This document shows positions 53,296 through 61,709 of a stretch of DNA of 64,000 nt, in pieces; within the stretch, counting starts at the first letter, position 1; each line of letters opens with the position of its first letter. Where the stretch lies: assembly GCA_041737175.1 (NCBI GenBank), contig JBGSSF010000035.1:1-64000 (forward strand), read 5' to 3'. Below the pieces are notes generated by a model. That model was given only the letters and a program-made list of their open reading frames with translations, was not told where the DNA came from and searched no databases. The stretch comes from UBA5072 sp041737175 (lineage in GTDB: Bacteria > Bacteroidota > Bacteroidia > Bacteroidales > UBA10428). Both the position numbers and the translations under genes were made by a program.

Positions 53296-53793
53296 ATGAA
53301 AACAAAAACCAATATCAACGGGCTTGCCAAAATGAGTTTACTCACTTCGGCCATTTTCTTCATGTCAGCCATATCGCCTGCCCAGGCTTTCCCGGGCAAT
53401 GATACTGAAACCCTTGCAGCCTATGACAGGCTCAATGCGCTGAACAGGACCATGGAAGAATCACTGAAATACAGGGCATCTATGGTGAACGAAGATGCAG
53501 AAAACTATGCAGTTCAAACAGCGCAGGACAGACTTGAAAACTTAGAACTGGCCGTTCAGGAAGCAATCATTTACGAGGCATCCATGGTAAATGAAGATGC
53601 AGAGGTCTATGAACTTGCAGCTGCCATGGATAGGCTTGAGAACAGGATCCTGGCAAGCGAGGAAGCCGTCAAATTTCACGCTCCGTCAGCACTGGAAAAT
53701 GATGTTCTCCGGGACAGGATTGAATATGTCGATAACAGGGTTTATACCCTGCCGGTATCTGAAATGGCATTCGGTTTGGGATTGACAAGATAA
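53296..53793 (+). CDS. Secreted protein with 34-residue helical repeats
   Basis: A 165-residue protein with a signal peptide (LLTSAIFFMSAISPAQA). The mature part has two and a half copies of a 34-residue, heptad-like unit: DRLNALNRTMEESLKYRASM then VNEDAENYAV, DRLENLELAVQEAIIYEASM then VNEDAEVYEL, and a shorter DRLENRILASEEAVKFHA. The repeat SMVNEDAE.Y is nearly identical in the first two, at DNA level too, which indicates recent duplication. Such periodicity suggests a coiled coil or helical rod in the periplasm or on the surface. I do not recognise the family. It is a single gene between divergent metallophosphatase and convergent lepA. Confidence 0.7.
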   Translation: MKTKTNINGLAKMSLLTSAIFFMSAISPAQAFPGNDTETLAAYDRLNALNRTMEESLKYRASMVNEDAENYAVQTAQDRLENLELAVQEAIIYEASMVNEDAEVYELAAAMDRLENRILASEEAVKFHAPSALENDVLRDRIEYVDNRVYTLPVSEMAFGLGLTR

Positions 53794-53802
53794 GGTATCT
53801 TG

Positions 53803-55590
53803 TCAATCCAGTTTCAGCACAGCCAGAAAGGCTGACTGGGGAACTTCCACGTTCCCGATCTGACGCATCCGTTTCTTGCCCTTCTTCTGTTTTTCAAGCA
53901 ACTTCCGCTTTCTGGTAATATCACCACCATAACATTTCGCTGTAACGTCTTTCCTGAGTGCTTTTACAGTCTCCCTTGAAATTATTTTTGCACCGATAGC
54001 TGCCTGAATGGCAATATCAAATTGCTGTCGCGGGATCAACTCACGCAGTTTTTCGCATATCCTGCGGCCGAATGAATAGGCATTGTCGCGATGGATCAGG
54101 GATGATAAGGCATCCACCATATCTCCGTTCAGCAGGATATCAAGCTTGACCAGATTGGCCGGCTTATAACCCGTATAATGGTAGTCAAAGGAGGCATATC
54201 CTTTGGAAATGCTTTTCAGTTTATCATAAAAATCAAAAACAATTTCAGCCAGGGGCATTTCAAATCTGAGTTCGATCCTGTTCGTTGTAAGATACACCTG
54301 GTTTTTCAGTACACCGCGTTTATCGATGCAAAGCTTCATCACGGGACCTACATAATCAGCCTGGCAGATGATTTCAGCCTCAATATAGGGTTCTTCAATC
54401 ACATCGAGATAGATTTGATCGGGCAAACCGGAAGGATTGTGCACATCAATGGATTCACCCTTATTGGTGATTACCCGGTATGAAACGTTGGGGACCGTGT
54501 TAATTACATCCATGTCGAATTCCCTGTCGAGACGTTCCTGCACAATTTCCATGTGTAGCAGACCCAGGAACCCGCAACGAAAACCAAATCCAAGGGCAGC
54601 TGAGGATTCGGGAATGAAGGAAAGCGAAGCATCGTTGAGCTGCAGTTTTTCAAGTGAGGCCCTCAATTCTTCATAATCATCCGCATCAATCGGGTAAATA
54701 CCGGCGAACACCATGGGCTTCACTTCCACGAACCCATCGATGGCCTTATCACAGGGCTTGTCGTAGTGGGTGATGGTGTCTCCTACTTTGACATCCCTGG
54801 CCGATTTGATACCGGAAATTATATAACCCACATCGCCGGTACTGAGTTCCTGACGCGATTCGAATTTTAGTTTGAGTACCCCGATCTCATCGGCCCCGTA
54901 ATCCTTTCCCATGTTCACAAACTTCACATGATCGCCCTTTCGGATTGTTCCGTTCATGATCTTGAAATAGGCAAATATACCCCGGAAGGAATTGAAGACC
55001 GAATCGAAGATCAGTGCTTGCAGCGGTGCCGCGGGGTCACCTTTGGGCGGTGGTATCTGCGTGATTATCCTTTCCAGGATTTTGTCAACACCAGCCCCGG
55101 TTTTTGCACTAACCTCTATGATCTCTTCGCGCTTGCAACCGGTAAGATCCACGATCTGATCCTTCACTTCCTCAGGCATGGCACTGGGCATATCCATTTT
55201 ATTAAGCACAGGAATGATCTCGAGGGCATGGTCAACAGCCTGGTAGAGGTTCGATATGGTCTGGGCTTGTATGCCCTGCGTGGCATCAACTACCAGGAGG
55301 GCGCCTTCACAGGCAGCAATGGCTCTTGATACTTCATAGGAAAAATCTACATGCCCGGGAGTATCAATCAGGTTCAATATGTAATTGTTGCCCTGGAATT
55401 CGTATTCCATCTGAATCGCGTGACTCTTGATGGTTATTCCCCTTTCCCTTTCCAGGTCCATGTTATCGAGGACCTGATCCTGGAAATCCCTGTCAGCCAG
55501 GGTATGTGTTATCTGAATAAGGCGATCCGCCAGGGTGCTCTTACCGTGGTCAATATGGGCTATGATGCAAAAATTACGGATCCTGTCCAT
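53803..55590 (-). CDS. lepA: Translation elongation factor 4 (LepA)
   Basis: A 595-residue GTPase with the full LepA set: AHIDHGKST (P loop), DTPGHVDFS, NKMDMPSA, the G-domain effector region RERGITIKSHAI, and the LepA-specific C-terminal domain ending KKRMRQIGNVEVPQSAFL. It binds stalled ribosomes and is thought to back-translocate. Full length. It is convergent with the repeat-protein gene, 9 bp away. Confidence 0.97.
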   Translation of the reverse strand: MDRIRNFCIIAHIDHGKSTLADRLIQITHTLADRDFQDQVLDNMDLERERGITIKSHAIQMEYEFQGNNYILNLIDTPGHVDFSYEVSRAIAACEGALLVVDATQGIQAQTISNLYQAVDHALEIIPVLNKMDMPSAMPEEVKDQIVDLTGCKREEIIEVSAKTGAGVDKILERIITQIPPPKGDPAAPLQALIFDSVFNSFRGIFAYFKIMNGTIRKGDHVKFVNMGKDYGADEIGVLKLKFESRQELSTGDVGYIISGIKSARDVKVGDTITHYDKPCDKAIDGFVEVKPMVFAGIYPIDADDYEELRASLEKLQLNDASLSFIPESSAALGFGFRCGFLGLLHMEIVQERLDREFDMDVINTVPNVSYRVITNKGESIDVHNPSGLPDQIYLDVIEEPYIEAEIICQADYVGPVMKLCIDKRGVLKNQVYLTTNRIELRFEMPLAEIVFDFYDKLKSISKGYASFDYHYTGYKPANLVKLDILLNGDMVDALSSLIHRDNAYSFGRRICEKLRELIPRQQFDIAIQAAIGAKIISRETVKALRKDVTAKCYGGDITRKRKLLEKQKKGKKRMRQIGNVEVPQSAFLAVLKLD

Positions 55591-55690
55591 TCACAAATCT
55601 TTAGTGTAACGGGCACAAAGATATTTATTTGGGAATAAATTCACATATTTTTAATATTTTCGGCGATGTAAAGCCTAATTCATCACCAAA

Positions 55691-56167
55691 ATGACAGACA
55701 AAACCGTTGACATCATCCCCTGTGATTTCGGCAATCCGGCTCATTGCAATGCACTTGTCGCGCTGATGAATGAATACATCTGTGACAAAATGGGCGGCGG
55801 AGTTCCTTACACCGAATTGCAAAAGACGCAGCTGGTAGAAGGATTGAAAAACCATCCCTCGAAACTGGTATTGCTGGCCGTTGCCGGTGATGAGTATATC
55901 GGTCTGACGAATTGTTTTGTCAATTTCGCTACTTTTACGGTAAAGCCATTTGTCAATATCCACGACGTTATTGTAACCGATTCCTGGAGGAACAACCGGA
56001 TTGGCCGGAAACTGATTGAAAAGGTAATTGAAAAGGCCGCGGAGCTGGGCTGTTCCAAAGTCACGCTTGAGGTCAGGGCAGATAACCATAATGCCAGGTA
56101 TCTTTATGATTCCCTGGGCTTTCATGACGCTGAACCACGACAATATTACTGGACCAAATATTTGTAA
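55691..56167 (+). CDS. GNAT-family N-acetyltransferase
   Basis: A 158-residue acetyltransferase. The acetyl-CoA pyrophosphate loop is RNNRIGRKLIEKVIEKA, preceded by VNIHDVIVTDSWR and followed by VTLEVRADNHNARYLYDSLGF, the standard GNAT order. Substrate cannot be read. It starts 100 bp from lepA in the divergent direction, and is 18 bp upstream of the ModD-like gene, so the two are probably one operon. Confidence 0.88.
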   Translation: MTDKTVDIIPCDFGNPAHCNALVALMNEYICDKMGGGVPYTELQKTQLVEGLKNHPSKLVLLAVAGDEYIGLTNCFVNFATFTVKPFVNIHDVIVTDSWRNNRIGRKLIEKVIEKAAELGCSKVTLEVRADNHNARYLYDSLGFHDAEPRQYYWTKYL

Positions 56168-56185
56168 ACCCAAAAGAATCGCGTT

Positions 56186-57043
56186 ATGCTGTACTTTACC
56201 GATCAGGAAATTGATCAGCTTATGACTGAGGATGTGCCGTATTTTGATCTGACAACCTCTCTGCTGAGACTCGAAAACAAACCTGCCAAGATACAGGTGA
56301 CAACCCGTGAACCCACTGTAGTCTGTTGCACGGAGGAGGTCATGAAGATATTCAATAAATCCGGTGTTCAAACCACGCTGTTCACCCCAAGCGGCGAGCA
56401 CCTCGAGAAGGATGTGAAGTTCCTGGAAGGAGAAGGTCTGTCGGGAAGCCTTTTTACCATTGCCCGAACCATTGAGAATCTGTTGCGGTATGCTTCCGGA
56501 ATAGCTACCCGCACGCGCATGCTCCTGGAGAAGGCGCATGAGGCCAATCCGGATATAATGGTCGCCACCACCCGCAAGGTTATTCCCTACACCCGGAAAA
56601 TTGCCATCAAGGCTGTAAATTCAGGCGGCGCTACCATTCATCGGTTCGGGCTCTCCGAATCCATACTGATTTATAAAAACCATTATCATTTTCTGGGGGG
56701 AATTGAAAACCTGGAGAAGAGACTGAAAGAACAAAGGGCAAGGGCCGGAGGAAAAATGATTACGGTGGAAGTGGAAACACCGGAAGATGCACTTAGGGTA
56801 GTCAAAACCGGTGTGGATGTCGTGCAGCTGGATAAGTTCTCCCCGGCAGACATCCGAAAGATCAGGAAGGCGATCCTGAAATCGGGATCCGGCACTAAAC
56901 TGGCGGCAGCAGGAAATATTACGATTAAAAATGTCTCCGATTACGCCGGCTCGGGCGCAGATATACTGGTCACATCCTGGCCTTATTATGGTGAGCCGGC
57001 AGATATGACAATCAGCATTCAACCCATTTTTGACCTGTACTGA
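56186..57043 (+). CDS. ModD/NadC-like phosphoribosyltransferase
   Basis: A 285-residue member of the quinolinate-phosphoribosyltransferase superfamily, closest in motif to ModD of molybdenum loci: ENLLRYASGIATRTRML, ATTRKVIPYTRKIAIKAVNS, IHRFGLSESILIYKNHYHF, VEVETPEDALRV, VVQLDKFSP, and AAAGNITIKNVSDYA. NadC uses TRKT.PG.R, here TRKVIPYTRK, so a ModD-type role is favoured over NAD synthesis. No molybdate transporter genes are nearby. Co-transcribed with the GNAT gene; the enzyme substrate is unknown. Confidence 0.85.
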   Translation: MLYFTDQEIDQLMTEDVPYFDLTTSLLRLENKPAKIQVTTREPTVVCCTEEVMKIFNKSGVQTTLFTPSGEHLEKDVKFLEGEGLSGSLFTIARTIENLLRYASGIATRTRMLLEKAHEANPDIMVATTRKVIPYTRKIAIKAVNSGGATIHRFGLSESILIYKNHYHFLGGIENLEKRLKEQRARAGGKMITVEVETPEDALRVVKTGVDVVQLDKFSPADIRKIRKAILKSGSGTKLAAAGNITIKNVSDYAGSGADILVTSWPYYGEPADMTISIQPIFDLY

Positions 57044-59467
57044 TCACTCGTATTTCAGGGCCATGCCCGGATTGGTGCGTGATAGCAGCCAGGCATGATA
57101 ATAGATCGTCACCAGGGAGATGATGAGTACAATTCCTGATGCAGCCAGAAAATAAAGCACATTCACGTTGGTGTGATACGCATAGTCCTCTAACCAGGCC
57201 TTGATCAGGAAGTGCGACAGAATCCATGCCCCAACCGATGCCGTCAGGGTCATACCTGTAATTTCCCAGATCTTTTGAAGAATAATATGCCGGTTGCTGG
57301 CACCTAAAGCCTTTTGAACACCAACCTCGCGTTTTCGCCTGAAGTAATTGTATGAAGCGAGCGCAAACAAGCCCAGGCTGGAAATTATAACTGCGATGAT
57401 CGAGAGAAGTGAGAATACCCTGCCGGTTTCCCGCACAGGATTATAGTAGGATACCCTGTCATCGTCAAGGATATAGCTCACAAACGGATATGCGGAGGTA
57501 TAGCTTTCCCAAACCGTGCGGAGATACTGAATCGTGCTATCCTGATCTTCGGGGGTCATTCTCACGGTAAGGTATCCTTCCAAATTGCCGGGCATAAGGA
57601 CCATCACCATGGGAGGTATCGGATTATCAAGTGTTTCCAGGTGAAAGTCCTTCACGACACCGATGATGCTGTATGCAGATTTTTTACTATGCTTTTCGGT
57701 GAGGTGGATAATTCTTTTGCCCAGAGGATCCTCAATTCCCATAGTTCGGGCAGTGGTTTCATTGATTACACAAGATAACGAATCGGTCGGAACGGACCGG
57801 TCAAAAAACCGGCCCCGGGTGATTTCGAACCTGTAAGTGGAATCGAAACCATAACTCACCAAAATTAGGGCAGCGGAGTAGTTTTGGGTAACCGGACTTC
57901 CTTCCGGATAAAATGGCGTATGGGTGAAGATTCCGCCGGGTATACTGTTTGAATTGGTAACGGATGCAATACCGGGATGCCTGCTGATTTGTTCTTTGTA
58001 TGCTTCCAGCTTGCCGGCAAGTCCATCAGGTCGTCTGATGACCACAAGGTCCTTTGTGTCGTACCCGCGTTCTTTGTTGATCAGATACCGGTACTGGCCA
58101 AAGATCAACAGGGTCATGGTAATCACACCAACGGCAATAAAGAGCTGGAACAGGACGAGACCTGACCTGAAATAGCTTTTCCGGGGGCTCTCCTGCAACC
58201 AGTTGCGCATGGTCTTTGCAGGATTATATTTTGACAGGTGCAAGGCAGGATACAACCCTGATAACAGACCAATCACCAGGATCAGTATAACCAACAGCAG
58301 GATGCCCGAAGAATTCAGGATTTGGCGAAGGCTGAGGTGCAGGCCAAGATACCTGCTGAATGACGGCAATGCCAGTTCAGTGATGAGCAAGGCAATTGCC
58401 ATGCCAAAGAAAGTCATCAGAGAGGATTCCAACAGGAACTGACGAACCAGTATCCTTCTGTCGGATCCGGCAATTTTGCGGATGCCTACTTCCTTGGCCC
58501 GGAAAATGGAGTGGGCAGTGACCAGGCTCATAAAATTCAGGCAGGAAAAAATCAGGATGATCATGGCCAAAGCAACAAAAACATAGATGTACAGAATTTT
58601 TCCGACAGGTTCAAATTCAGCAGAAAAATCTGATTTCAGATGAATGGCCGTGAGCGGTTGCATGATGTAGGAATAATGGTCCCTGTCGGATGAGGCTTGT
58701 TCGGTGTTTACCCCCAGCATTTTTTGATAGTTCGGGAACACGTATTTTACTACGATATTATCGAGATCTTTCCGGATTTTTTCAAGGGATGCATCCTCCC
58801 TGGCCAGGACATAGGTATACAGAAAACTGGCCACCCATTGTTTGTTTAATCGTTTATCATAGGTGGAAAGCGCCCCAACCATGTCGAAATGCATGTGGGA
58901 GTTCTCGGGGATATCCTCCATGACGCCCGTCACCAGGTAATAGGTGGAATCGTTTTCAATCCGCAATCTTTTACCGATTGGATCTTCCTGACCGAAATAT
59001 CTCTCCACAGCTGTTCTGCTAAGAACAATGCTGAAGGGCTTTTTAATCACTTCCTCCGGGGAACCCTGGATGAGTGGAAAGGAGAAAATCCGGAAAAATG
59101 TGGAGTCTGCAAAAATGATATTGTCTTCATTGTATTTTGCATTTCCGTAACGCACAAGCCAGGCGCCAAAACGGCCTATCCTGACTGCGTTTTCGATATC
59201 CGGGATCTCTCGGACCGCCGTACGGGCAAGCGGCGAGGGTGTGATTGCATGATTAAAGGTGTTGTCCGCTACCTGCCCCTTAATGCCAATCCGGTAAATC
59301 CGCCTGGCATTTTCATGAAAACGGTCATAACTGAGCTCTTTATGGGCGTAAAGGAAGATGACAATACCAAACGCAAGGCCAATAGCCAAGCCAAAGATAT
59401 TAATGAGGGTGTATGCACGGTCCCTAAGTAATATCCTGATTGCTACCTTAAAGAAGCTACCAAACAT
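57044..59467 (-). CDS. FtsX/MacB-type ABC transporter permease
   Basis: An 807-residue membrane protein of the Bacteroidetes large-permease type: an N-terminal membrane helix (about 20-40), a periplasmic MacB-like domain (about 45-270), helices at about 290, 340 and 385, a helix at about 430 starting a second, duplicated half with its own periplasmic domain (about 450-670), and final helices near 685, 735 and 775. Motifs are KEVGIRKIAGSDRRILVRQF and KREVGVQKALGASNRHIILQ, the coupling-helix repeats of FtsX-like permeases. The partner ATPase is not adjacent. Likely an exporter or a mechanotransmission complex; substrate unknown. Confidence 0.92.
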   Translation of the reverse strand: MFGSFFKVAIRILLRDRAYTLINIFGLAIGLAFGIVIFLYAHKELSYDRFHENARRIYRIGIKGQVADNTFNHAITPSPLARTAVREIPDIENAVRIGRFGAWLVRYGNAKYNEDNIIFADSTFFRIFSFPLIQGSPEEVIKKPFSIVLSRTAVERYFGQEDPIGKRLRIENDSTYYLVTGVMEDIPENSHMHFDMVGALSTYDKRLNKQWVASFLYTYVLAREDASLEKIRKDLDNIVVKYVFPNYQKMLGVNTEQASSDRDHYSYIMQPLTAIHLKSDFSAEFEPVGKILYIYVFVALAMIILIFSCLNFMSLVTAHSIFRAKEVGIRKIAGSDRRILVRQFLLESSLMTFFGMAIALLITELALPSFSRYLGLHLSLRQILNSSGILLLVILILVIGLLSGLYPALHLSKYNPAKTMRNWLQESPRKSYFRSGLVLFQLFIAVGVITMTLLIFGQYRYLINKERGYDTKDLVVIRRPDGLAGKLEAYKEQISRHPGIASVTNSNSIPGGIFTHTPFYPEGSPVTQNYSAALILVSYGFDSTYRFEITRGRFFDRSVPTDSLSCVINETTARTMGIEDPLGKRIIHLTEKHSKKSAYSIIGVVKDFHLETLDNPIPPMVMVLMPGNLEGYLTVRMTPEDQDSTIQYLRTVWESYTSAYPFVSYILDDDRVSYYNPVRETGRVFSLLSIIAVIISSLGLFALASYNYFRRKREVGVQKALGASNRHIILQKIWEITGMTLTASVGAWILSHFLIKAWLEDYAYHTNVNVLYFLAASGIVLIISLVTIYYHAWLLSRTNPGMALKYE

Positions 59468-59637
59468 ACAGGCAAACGATTGAAATGATAAGGTCCTCCC
59501 CGCCCATAGGGCTCAACATTCATGCCAGCGATTGTAATCGTAATATATATAGAAGGTTAGTTGTTTTTCTAACGTAAAAAAATATTTCAATGTGTACGAT
59601 TCCGAACAAATGATGTTCGGAAACGGACGATTTTGGG

Positions 59638-60810
59638 TTAATAATACCGACCAATCATTGGATGATCAACGATCATTCTTTTCAACGCCATCAGATCCAC
59701 CGAACCCTGTATGGAATAAACGACCCTGCCCCCGGGCTCCACAAGAATACTGTAAGGCAATGCCCCGTTCCATGCAGGATCAATGGCCTCGATCAATGCG
59801 TATTTATCATCGCTGTCAAAAATGTAATTTTGGATGGCTGCATTTCTGGATTTCAGAAATTCCAGGGCTTGTTCCGACTGACCGGGTTTATCGGCAGAAA
59901 CAGATATGAACTCAAAATTCCTGTTTCCAAACATACGCTGTAAATTCACCAGTTCGGGAAACTCAATGATGCAAGGACCACACCAGGTAGCCCAAACGTT
60001 GATCAATCTCAGCTTCTTCGATGGGTTGATGATTAATTCTGTAATTTCCTTTTTTGAGATTTTATCCAGCGTAACGGGTTTGCTATTCCACTCCGCATTG
60101 ACTTTATCTGTCCATTCAGTCTTCCAGGCCCATTTAATGGAACAACCGAAAGCTTTATTTACCGGTGTGGATACAGGTTGACCGCTGATCGTAGCTTCAA
60201 CGGCTGTTCTCAGATCTTCCGCATTCGCGGTTCCCGGTTTTTCAGAAGCATCTAACCGACCCGAATAGACCAGTTCCCGATTTTTGTTGAACACAAAAGC
60301 ATGCGGTGTCGCAGTGGGCCCATACTGCATGGAGACAACCTCAACATCACCATCATACAAATAGGGGAAATTGAATTTTTTATCTTTTGCCCTGATGATC
60401 ATACTTTCGTAAGTATCATCCAGATCTGAATATCCGCATTCCTCAAGCAGGAGAGCCAGGGAACTGTTAGGCATAATGGCCACGACGGATACGCCCCTTT
60501 CCATGTAATCCGTGGTAAACTGTATGATACGGTCCTCATATGCCTGGGCAGTAGGACAATGATTGCAGGTAAAAATCACGACCAGGATGTCTGCCTTGTC
60601 AAAATCGCTAAGCTGGAAGTATTTTCCCGATACATCAGGAAGGTTAAAATCAACTGCCTTTGCTCCGGTGGCCAGGGTATGGATATCACGTTCCTCTACC
60701 CGCTGCGGTGAGGGTACAAAGCCCTGCCGTTTGCACGCCAGGGTTGCAGAAATAAACAATGCCAAAATCAGGAAAGGCATTTTGCCGTGAGTTTTTAACA
60801 GAATTTCCAT
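59638..60810 (-). CDS. Double-thioredoxin-fold lipoprotein
   Basis: A 390-residue periplasmic lipoprotein (FLILALFISATLAC, Cys26) that fuses two redox domains. The first (about 45-210) is peroxiredoxin/AhpC-TSA-like: AVDFNLPDVSGKYFQLSDFD and C82xxC85 in FTCNHCPTAQAY, then TATPHAFVF. The second (about 240-385) is TlpA/ResA-like, with C277xxC280 in NVWATWCGPCIIEFPELV, then WNGALPYSILVEPGG. Both CxxC pairs are intact. The likely role is thiol reduction or cytochrome maturation, or redox sensing in the periplasm. A single gene between divergent neighbours. Confidence 0.88.
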   Translation of the reverse strand: MEILLKTHGKMPFLILALFISATLACKRQGFVPSPQRVEERDIHTLATGAKAVDFNLPDVSGKYFQLSDFDKADILVVIFTCNHCPTAQAYEDRIIQFTTDYMERGVSVVAIMPNSSLALLLEECGYSDLDDTYESMIIRAKDKKFNFPYLYDGDVEVVSMQYGPTATPHAFVFNKNRELVYSGRLDASEKPGTANAEDLRTAVEATISGQPVSTPVNKAFGCSIKWAWKTEWTDKVNAEWNSKPVTLDKISKKEITELIINPSKKLRLINVWATWCGPCIIEFPELVNLQRMFGNRNFEFISVSADKPGQSEQALEFLKSRNAAIQNYIFDSDDKYALIEAIDPAWNGALPYSILVEPGGRVVYSIQGSVDLMALKRMIVDHPMIGRYY

Positions 60811-60890
60811 GGGATTAAATATCAGGTAAAGGTTATTGTAACGGTTCGAATAAAATTAATGTTTTTTCGTTACATTCGTGGAAGGGACCG

Positions 60891-60987
60891 TATCAAAAGC
60901 CAATTTGTTAGGCGGAGTTACAAACTCCGCCTAGCATAATAAATGGATAATTTGCATGTTACGCTAAGCGTAGTTTGCAACTACGCT
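60891..60987. repeat. Dispersed repeat with two hairpins, copy 1
   Basis: TATCAAAAGCCAATTTGTT followed by the hairpin AGGCGGAGTT-ACA-AACTCCGCCT (60910-60932) and AGCGTAGTT-TGC-AACTACGCT (60967-60987). The leading sequence recurs at 63908. It fills most of the 239-bp gap between the divergent thioredoxin and methyltransferase-like genes. Confidence 0.88.
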
Positions 60988-61049
60988 TTTCTTTCATTCT
61001 TTTAATGCAGTCTCCAAGGGTTATAGTTTAAAATAAAAGCAAAATAATC

Positions 61050-61706
61050 ATGAAAAAGGCCATCAGCATTTATTTCAGGATAATCGTTGTAATCTTTGCG
61101 TTTGCAGGCTGTTCCCATGATAAGGTATATACGCAGAACAATCAGACGTTAAGTGAAATCGATCAGAAGGTCAATGCTTTTCTGAAAAGCAAGGAATATG
61201 GCTGGCGGGATATGAATGTGCCGGCATCCGACGGGAAATTATTATATGATATTATCATTAAAAACAACTATAAGAATGCTGTCGAGATTGGCACTTCCAC
61301 GGGCCATTCCGCTATCTGGATAGCCTGGGCGCTCAGCAAGACCGGGGGCAAACTGATCACCATTGAAATTGATGAGAGGCGGTACAAAGAAGCTCTTATC
61401 AACTTTGAGAAAGCAGGTGTAGCCCAATATATTGATGCCCGCCTGGGCGACGCCCATGACCTGGTGCCTAAGCTGAGCGGCCCTATCGATTTTGTTTTCA
61501 GTGATGCGGATAAAGACTGGTATGTCAGTTATTTTAAATCGATAGATCCGAAACTCATCGTGGGAGGTTGTTATACAAGCCACAATGTCAGGGAGTATGA
61601 CGGCCGGCAGTATTATGAATATGTCAGCAGTCTCCCCAACTATAAAACAACAGTTGATAACCGCGGCGGAGGGATGGCAATAAGCTACAAAACGGCCTTG
61701 CGGTAA
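61050..61706 (+). CDS. Exported O-methyltransferase-like lipoprotein
   Basis: A 218-residue class I SAM-methyltransferase fold of the O-methyltransferase type 3 (COMT-like) group: glycine-rich motif VEIGTSTGHSAIWIAWAL, acidic end of strand 2 in ITIEIDERR, LGDAHDL, and DFVFSDADKDWYVSYF. The N-terminus is a lipoprotein signal (RIIVVIFAFAGC, Cys21) followed by SHDKVYTQNN, so the protein should be exported across the inner membrane, where S-adenosylmethionine is not expected. It may be a non-catalytic or repurposed domain. Monocistronic and convergent with the GH36 gene, 3 bp apart. Confidence 0.85.
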   Translation: MKKAISIYFRIIVVIFAFAGCSHDKVYTQNNQTLSEIDQKVNAFLKSKEYGWRDMNVPASDGKLLYDIIIKNNYKNAVEIGTSTGHSAIWIAWALSKTGGKLITIEIDERRYKEALINFEKAGVAQYIDARLGDAHDLVPKLSGPIDFVFSDADKDWYVSYFKSIDPKLIVGGCYTSHNVREYDGRQYYEYVSSLPNYKTTVDNRGGGMAISYKTALR

Positions 61707-61709
61707 GGA

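Noticed and set aside
55625..56539. A 304-codon antisense open frame across the GNAT and ModD-like genes
   Set aside because: No recognisable domain, and both + strand genes below it show clear family motifs, so it is a shadow.
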